DNA of 64,000 bases from Antedon mediterranea (Eukaryota; Echinodermata; Crinoidea; Comatulida; Antedonidae). The stretch spans positions 1,982,001-2,046,000 of the forward strand of contig NC_092679.1 of the NCBI RefSeq assembly GCF_964355755.1, given 5' to 3'. Both the position numbers and the translations under genes were made by a program. Below are positions 11,401 to 26,400 of this stretch, piece by piece (position 1 is the stretch's first letter; every line of letters begins with the position of its first letter). The notes beneath the pieces are model-generated. The model saw only the letters and a program-made list of their open reading frames with translations. It was not told the DNA's origin and searched no databases.

Positions 11401-14400
11401 GGTTTATGCTAAAAACCAAGGTAAACTACAATCTGTTCAAAATTTTTTCAGTATCCACCAATTTAATTTATTAGTATAATAAAATGTGTAACACAAAAAA
11501 AATGGTCTATTTATACTTTGAATTTGGATTCTAAAGTGTTTTTTTTTTAGTAATACCTAAAATAAATGTTATTACCATTGTGTGTGGTGTACAGTAGTTC
11601 ATTTCTTTGTGATAATACTTAGAAAAAAGCTCATTAATTTTACAATTTAAACATTTATCAGAAACTTGATTGAAGAATTTAAATGCAAAATCTGCCTGTT
11701 CCTGAAATAAAGACTGGTTGTTGCAGAACAGACAAACATTCCATCATCAGACAATTCAGTCATTCATTCAAATTATCTGTAGTATTTTTTTAATTAATTT
11801 CACTGAATCCAGCTACCATTACACCCACCTTTCCACTCCAAGAAACCACCAATCCCTCTACCCAAAGAACCCCGACCAACCCTCCCACCCTACTGTAAAC
11901 AGCCTCTTACCCTCCATTCGCTGACAATCCCAGTCACCTAAGAAGCCACCAATCCCCCTATCCCAAGAACCCCGATGAACCCTCCCACTCTACTGTAAGG
12001 AGCCTCCATTTGCTGATATTCCCAGCCACCTAAGAAGCCTCTTTCTAGCTTTATTGTACTGATTTTCCGCTCACCCTTGATGTTTCTCTATACATCTGTG
12101 AATAAATTAATGTTTTTACGATTCTGGGTGTAACTCAAAACATCTCTGCCAAGTTGGTTGCTCTAATTTCCAAATGCGGTGAATGCATTACCAGTGAAAT
12201 ACAATTTCCAGCGACGATATTAGATGGTAGTTTTAGCCTTGCCAATTAGGACACGGATATAGTTCCTATCCTGGTAGGTGTAGGTTACTCCATGCTAAAT
12301 GTGTTTATGTACGATGATTTTAGCGCTATTGGTTGTACACTAGGCTTACTTCAGGTTTTTTTTGCAAAAAAATGTTTTAGCATTGGCATTCTTCTAAAAG
12401 TTATGCTTTGTTGAGGAGAATATATTTGGGGTTGTAACCTTAGACAAAGACACTAATAGTTGGAAACAAGTATAGATATTCAGCTGGATGTTTATTTATA
12501 GCCTTAATTTGAAAATGAAATGCAAAATGAAAGATCTGACTGAAAATGTGCTTTAAAAGGTCCTTCAAGTCGTTTACATCAAACGCCATAACGATTACGT
12601 TAAAAGAATTATGTGGAACTAGATTTTTAACTTGCTTGGGAGTAGCCTCATCTGTTGAAAGCAATGTATGGACATAAGATCTGTCAGTCACTTCGATTGA
12701 CAAGTGGACAATGACCCCTAGTAATGCCAATTCAATGGTCATTGGTCAGTGAAGATGTCAACTGTTGAGTTATCTAGTGTTTGTATTTGTATTACTTGGA
12801 TGTTAAGTATTGACTGATGATTAGGCCAATTCACAAGTTTACCTTTCAGCAAACAATTCTCTTTCTGTTGTATTATTCTTCAAATAAATCTTGAGAATTA
12901 ATTCAAAAAAAAAAAAATTACCAGCTGATAAGTCTTACTCTACGCCAGGTAAACAAATTCTCTGATACAGGCTAACATACGGTTATTAATTAATAAGCGG
13001 GATCCCGCTTAAAAAATTCTCCCTGAAAAAAACAATGCAAAAGATAAAAAGCATGATTAGCACTTTAAACATTTAAAACAACAGTTTGAATGACTTCCTC
13101 CACTGTTACTACTGATAGGACTGTACATTTGTAAGTTGACCTTCATCTAAATGTTCCATCTGAAAGACGGTGCACTATTTGACTTTATTCTACAATATGA
13201 TGAGCAGATTTTTCCAAAATAACTAGTAAGAATCGTCAAATGACTGTATAAGACTACCAGTTGAATTCTGAGCTTAATGACGCTCCTAAAAGCAACTTCT
13301 ATTGTATAAAACCGCATTACAAGAGTACATACCATTATTAATAATTCTTGTCAGCTTTCCACGGGATCATTATGAGTTCATGACCTAGAGTACATTGCAT
13401 TAATGTGCTGGCAATAATACCTTTGTTTTTACATTGCTTTTATAATATTATTTAAATTTTATATTAGCATTGGAAAGTGGTTAATAATGCATGATTAAAA
13501 AAAGACACCGACAAATTCTAAAATAGGATGGAAGCTGCAGTGGGAGAATATAGTATTAGTTTGAATGTAGAGGTACTGTTACAGTTAAGGTACTGTTACA
13601 GTTAAGGTACTGTTACAGTTAAGGTATGCCTATAAAAGCAAAGCGGTATTCTATCTATTGTAACTTTGTACAGGTATTCTTTTGTATTCAAAAGTCATGA
13701 GTGTCGGTATTCGTAATTTGTACATCTACTGTACGCCACTTCAGGATAAATATACAGAAAGAAGACAATTCCTACGTTTAGGACGAATGTAATATGAGAG
13801 CCCTATTCAAGTCACAATGGTCTGTTGAAACGATAACCTTTACGTTTTAAAATAGGTCATACAAGTAGACACTCATGGAAAAGAATAAATAAATACAATT
13901 AACATTGTTTGGAATTAAAATTCACGACGATTATCTGTAAAGACTATTTCTATCGTCATTTTGTTGATATAATACTACCGTAAATAGATGAGACTTAGTA
14001 TCTCTTAAGTCGTACTTATTGATTGCTGGTGTTATTTTTCAATTGATTTACAAACCGTATTTACTGAATCTATTGTATAGCAGATGTAACTTAAGATCCC
14101 AGTCAATTTACTGTCTATTATTGCCGTATTTACAGATACGAAACTCTTTAGATTATCAGTCCTTGTGTCGTTCACCTTTCGGTTTATATTTCAGTCTGCG
14201 AACGTAAAGTTACATTTTAACGCTTTTTATATAGATGATATTTCCGTTACGCTCATTAACTGGGTGCCGATAAGCGAGGAATTAATTATTTTGAGAGTTT
14301 ACTTCTATGCGATAAAAACAGACGAATTGGAGAACCTTTTGATTTACGTTGGTTCAATGATGTGGAACCTGTCATGAATTGTATGTATCAGCAATTTTCT

Positions 14401-17400
14401 TTATGACTTTTCTCGCTGTAATTACTCAATTCTTAGCCTTTTCTAACCCATTTTATTACAATTAAACTGTGTAGGAGGTAAAATAGAAAAGATCCAATAT
14501 CATTTACCGTTTTCAGAGTGAATACAAACATTTTGACACTATTTCTAGTTCCAGTAATTTAAAACCGAAATGAATAATGAGTTTTTTACGTATCGCGCAT
14601 ACCACAAGTTTTTAATTAAATAAACTATTTATGGGTTTTTTTTTTTACAATTATAAATTATATAGTCCCCTTAATGTTTAGTACATACAGAAAAAAAGTA
14701 TTTAAAGAGAGGAATTATTTCGAGGAGTAACTTTGTTAAAGGTTCATATACAGAGGCAGTATGATTAGTTTTATTAGCTCTTTGCGGCAGGCTGTGGCTT
14801 CGTACTTTTATTATTCGTTTCCTAAATGCAAGAAATTTGAGTTATAAACTAATTATCACACACAGTAATTCCCAATTTGGAGATTATGGTATAATTTTAT
14901 TATACCTTTGGTTCTGATAGTTAGCCAAAATAAAATTCTCAGATGGACGATCGTGTTGAAGTTGACAAGCTCTACCTACCGTCAACGTGAGTCTACTGAT
15001 CCTGCGTGTATCAATATAATACAAGTAGCCCAGGGGGATGTATTGAATACTATGAAGGTATGAAACGCACATGTCCTAACCAGGCGAAAAGAACCAACCC
15101 CTTTAGGCTAGGTGATCAGCTCAAAAACTTGAGTGTGTTGGCTGTGTTATTATTCTGTGTGCCTTGAGGCTGATCGACGTATGTGCAAGATTAATACCAG
15201 GAAGAGGTATAGGTAGTTGTATTTCAACGATCCAATCATATACAACACAGATGTTGTCATGGTAGGTTCAATACAAGAAACTCTATAGGATTAGTTTTAC
15301 TGTACTGGAATATAATAATGCAGAATTTCCATATTTGGCAGGTAGGGATATTTAAAGGATAGATTTTTTTTTTATTGGCAACAGTACAATGCACTCTCAT
15401 TAGTTGACTACTTTAAGTACATCTGTGAAATTTTATTATCCCCTTTTATGTATTACTTTTATAATTATACATGAACTATTGTTTATGATGTATAAGTATT
15501 TTGCAATAGTGGTATGAAAAGTTACGAATTTGAAATTTTTTTAAATTCAAAACTTGTATAGGCATATGTTTTACTGTAATTATTGGAAAAAATTTGAAAA
15601 CTGTGTTGTAACAAGTTTTTAATCCAATTAGTTAAATGTTAAAAAGAAATTTCTAAATTATAAACTTTTGTGTACAGGCTTGATATGAATTTGAATTTGT
15701 CCAGACAGAAAAAAATGTTTGTACAATACTATAGTTTGTGTATAAACCATTCATTTCTTCTGTCTAATGGTTCTCATATAAATTCTCTAATTATATCATT
15801 TGCTTAACTTGTGTTAAATAAGTCTGTGCTATTCTTCACAAAGACTCGTGCTAAAATCCTCCGGTAATTAAATATCCCAACACTTGAGCACACATCCCAC
15901 ACTTAGTAATGTCTTGCTTAACTGGCAGTATCATAGTCAGTAAAGATAACACATCAGTTACTGTTTAGCCACGTTTAATGTTTTTAATTACATTATCGCA
16001 ACTGATAGTGCTAGATTGAGATTTTGTTTCTTATTGTAGACAAGCTGGGCCGTCTGTGTACTAAAACAAACAATGCTGTATGTATGCATACCAAATGTGT
16101 ACAATAAATATGGATAAACTAAAACACAAACACAGCTGTAGTACTAGTAGTAGTAGGGGTAGCATTTTCCAAATTAACAGGAATAGATTTTTTTTTAATG
16201 TAATTTACTGTTATAATTATGGTACATTATTGATTGTGTTTTTACAGCATTTTTATTATGTGTTTGATCTTTTTTTATCAGTGAATGTTTTTTTGTGGGG
16301 AGGGGGGTGGGGTGGAGGTAGAGGTGTGAGAATGAGGTCTATGTTATTTTAAAGAAATTTATTCAATCTTAAGAAACTATTCAACTGCAGTTACTGCAGT
16401 AAACTACATGTTTTACTGCAGTAACATATTTTAGTTTTTTTTCAATGAAGTTTGTATGATTATTGTCCCTCAACAAACTTACTAATGTTCAATTACTGTA
16501 CAAAAATTTTGACATGGTCCCTAAATAATTATCATGTATAAATATCTTATTTGATGATGATGCACCATTCTCTTCATTTTATCCATTAAGTTGTAAATCT
16601 TTTGTAATCTCAGTTTAATCACAGTTGTTGGTATGATTATGAATAACGAATCTGTTGCAAATAAATCACTTTAATAATAGTATTATGCAATATTAACGTT
16701 GATGATGCTATTCCATGAGTATTCATAATACGGCTCTAAAAAAGAAAAGTTTGTTAAATTTGATACTTGAAGGGGATTGTAAACAATACATTGAATAATC
16801 AACAATGTAATTAGTACATTTTATTGTTTAAATGCAAATAATAATAATAAGGAACGGATAGAATAAATTATATTCCCCCTCCTCTCTTACTTCCCTCCTT
16901 TACCCTCCTCCTTTATACCTTCCCCTTCTCTTCCTTTACCCCTCCCCTCTCCTCTTACTTTACCCCTCCCCTCTCCTCTTACTTTACCCCTCCCCCTCCT
17001 CTTACTTTTTCCTTCCTCCTTCTTTATCCCTCCCCCCTATTTTTCCTTTTCTCTACCATCCCTCAATGAATAAATAGTTTCCAAAACTTGATTTCAAAAC
17101 ATGATTATAATAATTATTTCTATTGCCTTCCTAAACTGTTGAGTAGGTTGTTTACATGCCTTGCATGTTAATGTTCAGTTAAAACGTCAATGACAGTTAA
17201 AACACCAATAAATGCTTTGATTGCATGCGATATAACACCCTTAATTATCACAATCAACCTTACATCATATAACAGATGCAAATTTTTCAAGGTTGAAAAT
17301 CTCCAACAAATAAATCACAAAAGTCAGTATAAAAAGTACATTGCAACATTGCTGTACTGTTCTTATCAGACCGCCGCGGTGTTTTTGCTTTGAAAATATA

Positions 17401-20400
17401 ATATCTTTTAATAGAAAAAGTGTATATTATTCGCGTATTCTGTAAATTCAGTGTGTGTTATTCGCAATCAAACACTGCTCTCTCATTTTGATGATCACTG
17501 GAGCGAGACATTTGTCGTTTGAGCCTTTGATGTTACGCTTTTTAGCTAAATATGTAATCAACCAATATTATTAATTGTCTTACCAAAGTCGTCTCTCTTT
17601 TTTATCCTAATAACCAAGTGTGTATGTTCTTTTTACTTTCCCGCAATAACATTCTCTGCTTGGAATTCTTGAATTGATGTGGAACGCAAACAACTCTCGT
17701 GTTGGAATTAACTTAAGCTAATTCTAAAATATTAAATGAATCATAAAACATAATTGTAATATTTGAGGTAAACATTTGCTACAAATAACATATGTTCCTT
17801 TAGTTTTAATTTGAATGGATAACAATGATTATAATTGCTTACATCAAAGGATAGGTATAATAAGGTGTTTTTGTTATTATTTAATAATAATAAATATAAA
17901 CTTTGCAACAAAATAAATAATATATTTATTATTCGTCAGACAGCATTTTATAATAAACAATTTTACATTTTATACCCGGAGCTACTCTTAAATTAAAGTG
18001 GCAAAAAGTTAAAATTTAAATTACTAGTAAAAATTCTTTTTTCTTGCAAGGTTCATCCTATTAAATTTTATTGAAAAACATATAATACTAATTGCATATT
18101 ATTACTGCATATTTTAAAAACATATTTGCAACGTTTTCTTCCTTTTACATTATTTCCAATCTTTTCTATTTAAATTACATGATCACAATCCACCATACGG
18201 CCATTCCTATCTGTAAATCTTCCTATCTTGATGGATGTAACAAATGTAATAATCTCTATAGTCTATAGCATTCTGACATTTTATCCTGGAATTCCCAAAT
18301 GAATTACGATCCGAACGCAAGATCTACTTCTCCGCAATCATTAGGAGGAAATGATTTGTCTATCACCAATTCAGAAAATGTGTTTCAGTAGCCGATGTTG
18401 GTGAACAACTGTATAGGCTGCATACTTTGATGAAGATAGTCTATGGTGACAATTACGAGAACAAAGCAAGTGTATTGTGTTAATACAGTAGTAGAGTAAA
18501 TGCTAGGAATTGCTATGTGTTTATGGTTATAGCTTATGTTTGAATTATATAAATCAGAATACTTGTAAAAACATAGCAACATATTTATGGCATTATATTT
18601 GTTTTTATTGCAAGTCAAAACTAACTAATTTGTTCTTGTTCTTTTTGATGTTTTATAGTGTTATAAGTTACAATTGCTATTGTGACAAGCAGTGTTTAAA
18701 TACCAAATAAATGTATTTGAATTAATGTTTTGATTGTTTCTGAAGTTGGTGCTCAATGAACTCATGGAAAAGCAAATAGCTATGTGTTTATGGGTTATGG
18801 GTTATGGGTTAGAGTAAGAGGTACATTGTTTTTTTTAAATATGATTTACATTTTAAATAACAATTGTTTCCTAGATTTTAATAAGACTATCTTCTGTTTC
18901 TCCACAGAATAACATTGGAATGCCAAATGGATCGAAAGCTGCAGAATTAGCCCTTGGTCGAGGTCCTGTACCACAAAGTTTGGCTGCCATGCCCCCACCT
19001 GAAAGAATAGCAATGCTACAGAGTATATCCAACCAACAGGTATTGATGCCGTTAGTAAGCAATGGAGTTTTACCAAGAGGACAGATGACACCAGCTGAGA
19101 TCCAGGTGACAGCAGCATCTTTGAGTACATCTGCTGCTGCATCATTCTTCGCAAGGTAAAATATTTCTAAATATGTTTGTTTATATTTATTTGTGTGATT
19201 GTGTAGGCCTACCATTGTGTACATACAGTTTATCCAAGGGAAGCCAAGAGGTGTTTACAAAATTTTTAAGCAACTGGAACTGCTGGTGCCAGAGAACCAG
19301 AAGATCCCTATATATAAATATAGTCAGCCATTTATGAAAACCAAACTCCACTGGATAACAGTGTGTGTGTGTGTGCGAAAGTAGCATGCTATTATTCTTC
19401 TATTCTCTAAAGAAGGACCAGGTGTATACCCTGAACATTTTAAAACTGGCTTTCAAAACAATCATTAAACACTTGTTAAGTTTGTTTAAAGTTATTTAAC
19501 GGTTATAGCCACCAGAACTTCAAAAATGATCCATGGATTTCTTTTGTGTGTGCATTTAAAGTTTCTATATCTTTAAACTTTCTATAATCTGTAAACTTAT
19601 AAATTTCTCGGTGACATTTACATCGGATGGTGGGATATATTCTTTAATATTTCAGTTTGCTCTTCAAGACTGCCAAATGTATCATCACTGTCAGAACACT
19701 TTGTAACTGTTCATGACTTTATGACAAATCCATGTGTTACAAATGCTTTATTGCAGTATCTTACACAGCCTAATGGTTGTACCATATGCAGCATGAAGTT
19801 GAAAAATGATCTATCACCGCTTATCTTCAAAAGGCAACCATTTTTCTACTATATGTCTAGACTCATATCCTTCTTCTTAATTTAGTTTTTACTACTGTAC
19901 CATGTTAGTTCACATTTGACAAACTTTAGGAGCGCTGCAACTAGAAGGGAAAGTTGGGTTCTTGATTGATATACTGCTAGGTTCAATATAAATGAAATAA
20001 GTGGTAAAACTATCTCATTATCAAAATTCTACTACCCCAACATTTTACATTGCATCGCACTTATATAAATATAGAAAAATTGTAATTTGTTCACATTGGG
20101 AATTGAACACAAACAAAGATATGGATGGAGTTCCCAGGTGGACCAAGATATAGATGGAGTTCCCAGGTGGACCAATTAAATCTGCATCTATTCAAATGTG
20201 CAGATGCAGCATTCACATCCAAATGTTGTGATTTATCCTATTTTCATCCAAAAAATTAGGAATTTAATATTCTACAACAAAATCATTTCCGATTGTATTG
20301 TACTACAGCTGCCTTGGGTAAAGTGTGTCTGTTTTTCGTTCGTGTGGGTTAGCTTGCGTGCTAGGCACCCCAGCGAGAAGGGCATGGGGTTGCATATTTA

Positions 20401-23400
20401 GCAAGAGTAACTTCCTAGCTAGTGGGCCTAACTTTGTGGTGGGTCTGCAGGAGAAAGTGATCGTAAAAGCTACCAGGGACTTGAGCTCGATAGTTTGTGT
20501 TGATTCAGCTAGGCCCTTGTAACCATGCTTGAGGTTTGTTACAATTACCGATGAGATTGCTTCTGGCCCCATCAATATGATGGATGTCAAGCTGGCTAAC
20601 TGCTAGTGTTATATCGATATTATACAACTTGTGAATATTGTTACAATTAATCATTGAAATTAGTTATTTTATGTTGATTTTGTATTTATAATAGGTTTGC
20701 CTTTGGGGATTATTATGTGAGCAATAATACATATAATATTATGATGGTTTTTCCCATTTATCAGCCTTAATAAATATTATTGACATAAATAAATAAAGGT
20801 CTTAACAAATAAATTACAAATTAAAAATTATAAAACATTATATTTCTTATATTTAATGCTTTTACTTTTACAATTGAAAAAAAATGTTAGCATATTTATT
20901 AAAAATATCAAAATATAATATTCAGCATTTTTTTATGTTTAAATATAAAATATCTTGTTAAGATGTTTAATAAATGTGTTTAAATGTTTTCTAAATTAAG
21001 AAGATATTCCAGCACCAGCAAATTATTGTTTTCTTTTACTGCTTTTTAATAATTATTACCCTGGATATTATTTTTAATATCTTTTGTTAAGCAATAGACT
21101 TCCCCAGTGATGACTCATAATAATAATTGTTATTAATTGTAGACAATGATAAAATAGTATACGCCCATTGTCGGTCAATCACCTACTCTAGACTACAATA
21201 TAATGGTCAACATATGTCCACCAATAAAAAATAAATTAATACCTATTTCTAAATTATAGTCATCAAATTCAAATAAACATTTATTTTATCATGCTGGAGC
21301 CCACTTGAAATTAATTGTAATTTAAATAAAACCTAATTGTCAATGCGAGTAGTCTAGTAGATAATAAGAAGGTTGGAGAAAAGAGGACATGAGATTGATA
21401 AAGAAAATCTGTACGTACCCATTCCTAAAAAATAGGTATTTCTTTTTAAAAAGGAGTAGGGATTAGGCGGCATAAATGGCATTGCTACATTTACATGGCG
21501 ATCGAGGTAGTATCATGGTTCTGCATAGAGATAAACTTAAATAAATGAAACTACATCTAGCACAAAGGGAACATCTTCAACACCCACAAACTGTCCCTTA
21601 ATAGGGATGACTCTCCATACGTAGTGTTAAAACATACTTTGCACCCTGTTCATAATAGGATTGATCCAAGAGAGAGTTTTTACTTTATTTAAACAGATGT
21701 ATAAAAGACAAATAAAATAAAAATGATATTTTCATGTATATTTTATTATTGTTATAAATATAGATGGCAAGTAATGACGTAGGATCTAGTGTTATTGTAT
21801 GTAAGACTAGACGGTGTAAAGCTAAAACTGACGCATTGCTGAGTTCATCTCATGGTTATACAGGCCGGTCAACCCCCAAGGCTGCAATGTATCGCTTGTG
21901 AACCGTAACTTCAGGGTTTGAATATGATCCTAGCAACTACTGAATAACCACTTGGAGTTGCGATATAATCCTTAACGTATCGTATTATTAGCAAGAACGT
22001 ATTCTTTTTCAAATTAGGCAGGATACTTGTGGGATATTGATGGTAAATGCAATAAGTTTTAACACATAGTAGTAATATCTCATCCAATTTACTCATTGTT
22101 GAGAGAATTATGCCATGTTTTTAACTTTACTTCATCACCTCATCGGTTTACATGTTGTTTTTGATTTCTCGCTCTCCAGTTGGTGTATCCAAAATATTGT
22201 TTGATTTCATTCCTCCATCGTCCTCTGCTTCCGTTTCCTTAAGATGTCCTACTGTATTTGTAAATTAGTTTTCACCTGGCAGTGGTACCCCCTCCTTTGG
22301 GATACTCCTATTAAGGTGACACTTTCCCATGAAACCAATGACATGTTTTAGCAGTCAAGACCAACCTCTATTCAGGGGGCAATTTGTTGGCTCCCGAAAA
22401 TATCCCCTTAATAGATATTTTACTGTCTGTATTTTTCAATTCATTGTACCCTGTTATAATTTACTGACAAGACTGACATGGAAAGGTAGATTGTTTTAAA
22501 ATAAAAAATTTTGACTGGAAGAAGAGACTTTAGCAAAACAGTTTTAACTTTTGGAAACATTTTCAAATACCAAAAGGTTCAAGTGGAATCCAATTTGATA
22601 GGTTAAGTGAATCATATAAATAAATTTAGCTGATTTATAAATGAAACTTTATTCATTCATTGTTCAGTCTACTTTTTATTTCTCCAAATCTATTATCAAT
22701 AAGCAACGAAATTGCTATTTCCTTTTATGTATCCATCATCATCTATGCTTCTGAAGTATCAAAATATCTTGGACACAGCGTGATTGACCGCTTGATGTGT
22801 GTGGTCACTTCTGCTCAGCGTCTGTTGTTATGATAGGCCTATACAAATGACTTATCCTCTGATCTCGCATCTTGCACCAAGGCACTGTTTATTGAAGTCT
22901 GTAGTAGTGACTGACAGATGCGAGTAGATGATTGCTAAGTCTTGTGTCTGGCATCACGTCTTATGTTTCAAGTTTTTTTTTAATTTTCAGGTCACCTTTT
23001 CTTTCTATCTTTATCCTAACATTATATTAATTTTATATTAAATATTTTTTTATCCATTCCTGTTTTATTTAAACTGAATTTAAATAAAATTTGATTACTA
23101 GTTCATTGTGCCTTGTTGATCCCACTTGGTAGTAAGGTGGATGGACTATTCCATTTATTTACAGGGATTATATTAATATATTTTTCTTTAGGCAGAAAGT
23201 GCCGATGCGTTTTAGGTGTGTGTACCTCAGGTCTGTACTAAATGTTAAATTATTATACTATATTATTAAATTTGTGTGTAGAATGAAAAATCCAAAACAA
23301 ATATTGAAAAGAAAAAGTTGTTTTTAAGTTTTTAAGAAGTGTGTACAAAGAAACTTATTTTAATTATTATCCTGATCCCATTACTGTATGTTTCTTGAAT

Positions 23401-26400
23401 TGTATACCGGAAATTTAGTTTGAGGTGTTCAAAACTTTTGATGTGGAAAATTGATTTATAAATTGTGGTTGTCTGTTGTAAGCTTCAGGATATTTTTCCG
23501 TAAGGATTAGTTGTATTTCATATCTTAATAAATATTCCTTGCATGGTACTTCATCTGGAACAAATGGAAAGTTGACGATCACAGTCCAAAAAAAAAAATT
23601 TTATTGAAATGCTGTCGGTTCAGTTATTATAAGGGTATTAATAATTCAGGTTGAAATATTGGTGTGGTTAAAAGAGACGTAGCCAGAGGGGGATTACTGT
23701 AAACAGAAAAGCCAAAGCAAGTACTGTATTATTAAGATGTTATTGATTATTACAATCGACTTATGAAATATGAACAGAGAATAAGAATAATCGGATTATA
23801 AAAGAATATTGAGATATTCGGAGTCAAACACAGAATATAATAATAATAATAAAACTGTCTTTAATCACACTTGTTCACCTCAATGGTGTTTTTCCACATC
23901 ATACAAAAATTAAATTAATAATTTAACATGAGTTTAACGAAGATGAACAGAGCACAAGTAAATGCTCTACATGCTGTTTTTACTTAATACGAAAAAGCTT
24001 AAATAATAATTACTTATTAATAAGAACTTAACTAAAAACTGGAAATCTTAGTTTGCACAGAATACGTTTTGATAACTGAAAATAGTAATTCAATCATAAA
24101 TTTGATTATAATAATTTGTACTTCTGGTCAAAACATCTTCTTCTAAATTTTAGACTGTACAGTACTTCTGTTAGTGGAAAAAAGGGAATGAGGGTGGGGA
24201 AGCTATTAGTAATACTAAATTTACCCTAATTAGTGCTGTGCCTAGAGATACATAATGTAAACTACAAATACTCTATCTGTAATATTGGATATTCTTTTAA
24301 TGATGTGTTAAAACTTTCTGCAGATGAAATTCATAAAAGAAATTAGAAATGTTGTAATATTGCCTGCAAGAAAACCTGCTCCTCCTAAAGTTCACTCACC
24401 TACTTACACTATCAATAAATGCCTATAAAAATTCAGACTGATTATTACCGACCAAGAACTAATTAACCGAAAACATTGTATCATTGGTTGGTATCTTTAA
24501 TAATGACCATTGAATTAATAAAGTGCGTTCTACGGTCAAGTGTTCTATGGTCAGTAAAGCCTCGAGGGTTTGTCTTCCTTTATATCGACACACGTCAGTT
24601 GCTGGCAATTGTTTAATGTACTTTGTAACGTCCGTCGCCTCAAGATGCTTAAAGAAAATCTATTACACCCGCCTCTGGTTACTGTACTAATCTATTGTGA
24701 TCTAGGCTACTACTCTAAGGTGGAAATTTAATTTAAATTAAGTTGAGGTGAAGTGATGTCCCTGATATATATTAAATCTACATTTTGAATACTGTAACGT
24801 ATTGTGTTGTATCATACTGTCCGTATACATTATTACAACACAATACTTTACGCTCTAGTGTAGTACCCTCAAATTTGTTTTAATCTCTGTCTACACTATC
24901 AAACTAGTTTGACACGAAAGTGTAATGTGCCCAAATATGGTAATGATATTCCCAAATATGGTGGTGATATGACATCATCGTGTCCATATATGGGCACATC
25001 ACATTTTGTTGTCACATACAGTTTGATGATAGTGTAGACAGAGCTTCAATGTATCATTATGAGTTGCTTTATGTTGTGTACAGTCTATAAATAGATCTAT
25101 TTTTATATACATTAACTATTATACCACTGGAGTCTGATTTATTAATAATTTTAAAACTATTAAAACTTAGCATGGTACATAGAGTTCCTTGAAAACATGC
25201 ATTTACTACGTCAACTTTGACTGATTTATTATTACTTGAATTCAAACTGAAAGTACTATTTAAAATACATTAACAGGGAAAAATTTCATTTAAAAATTTT
25301 GTTTAGCAAAATTGCTAATCAAACTGATTGTCGAGTCAAGAAACATAGTTTTGTATTGCATTTTTTGCTACACAATTTGCAAAATGTGTAGCAATAAGGT
25401 TGTTTTGTATAGCTTTTTGCTATGCTACACTGGCGAAATTATTCCCTGATTAATTATAATAAAAATGACATTAATGTAATTAAACTCAATATACTGTAAC
25501 ACATGTTAAGTACAGTAGGTAAATGATAAGGAGTATTTTTATTTAGAAAACGTTTTGGCGTAAAAACCATTGTATACATTGTTAAAAGTATTGAGACGCG
25601 AGTTGTGATAGCAACGGAGTTGACCAATGTTGTTGATTATCTGCGCCGTTATTAATATCAATATACTTATTGTCACTTGAAAGTTATTTGTATTGTGTCG
25701 CAAGTATGTATATAAATCGTCTAGGTTAAAGTACCTTTCATAAATGCGTGTATACATTTATACACACTCAAAACCTGTGATGAGAAGTGAAATTATATTA
25801 ACTTGAAAGAAACCCAAGTAGGTGAGATTGAATGGGAAAAAATGTAATGAAATCTAGTATTCTCTTTCTGTTACTATGGAGGGCTATAACTATTTACTAT
25901 GGAATGGCAAATAGGACAAAAAGTCATTAAGCATTAAAATTGCTAGAGAATATTTAGATTCCAAACTTTAGCATGAATAAGTTCGCTTTTATTGTGCTGC
26001 TTATGATTGCTTTATCCCAGTATTCTTGTAAAGTGCTCTGATATTCTAGTTATTTGAAGATCACTTTGAAATTTGAATTAATTTAATTTCTCCCAGATCA
26101 ATTACAAAGCATTACTTTTTATTGCCGTATGAATAGTTTTGGTGTAAAATTATTGGGTTAGTCGGTTACTTGTCATATTTTACTTTTACCTTATTTACGA
26201 TTGCTTCCATAAAATGATGATAGGTTTATGTTGGGATGTTAAGATTTTTCTTTTGTGCGGAATAAATCTGAAAATGTCAAGGTGCTTCATCACCTTTAGA
26301 ACATCAACGTGTTAAGCATGCGTTGGAAAGGTGTGCAAAAATCAACTTCACTGATGAGAAAAAACGATATGATTTATTTTATATACATATGTATTCTAGA

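Larger units (their letters stand above)
2488..18907 (+). other. Intron 1, 16.4 kb
   Basis: GT-AG intron between phase-0 exons. It carries most of the mobile-element remnants in the window: two ~600-bp tRNA-like repeats, a TTAA-flanked 431-bp element, a 0.7-kb element with inverted ends, a SINE-like tail at 10505-10580, minisatellites, a perfect hairpin and a pyrimidine tract. Between them is featureless AT-rich DNA. Open frames of 60-100 codons on both strands show no domain, no codon bias and no splice partners. I see nothing else supportable. Confidence 0.8.

Noticed and set aside
14019-14377. Overlapping plus-strand frames of about 62 and 70 codons suggesting a small gene
   Set aside because: No domain, signal peptide or codon bias is visible. 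They are typical random frames in AT-rich intron.
18788-18811. Interstitial telomere repeat
   Set aside because: The unit is TTATGGG and only three units long, not TTAGGG. It is better seen as a short heptamer repeat.
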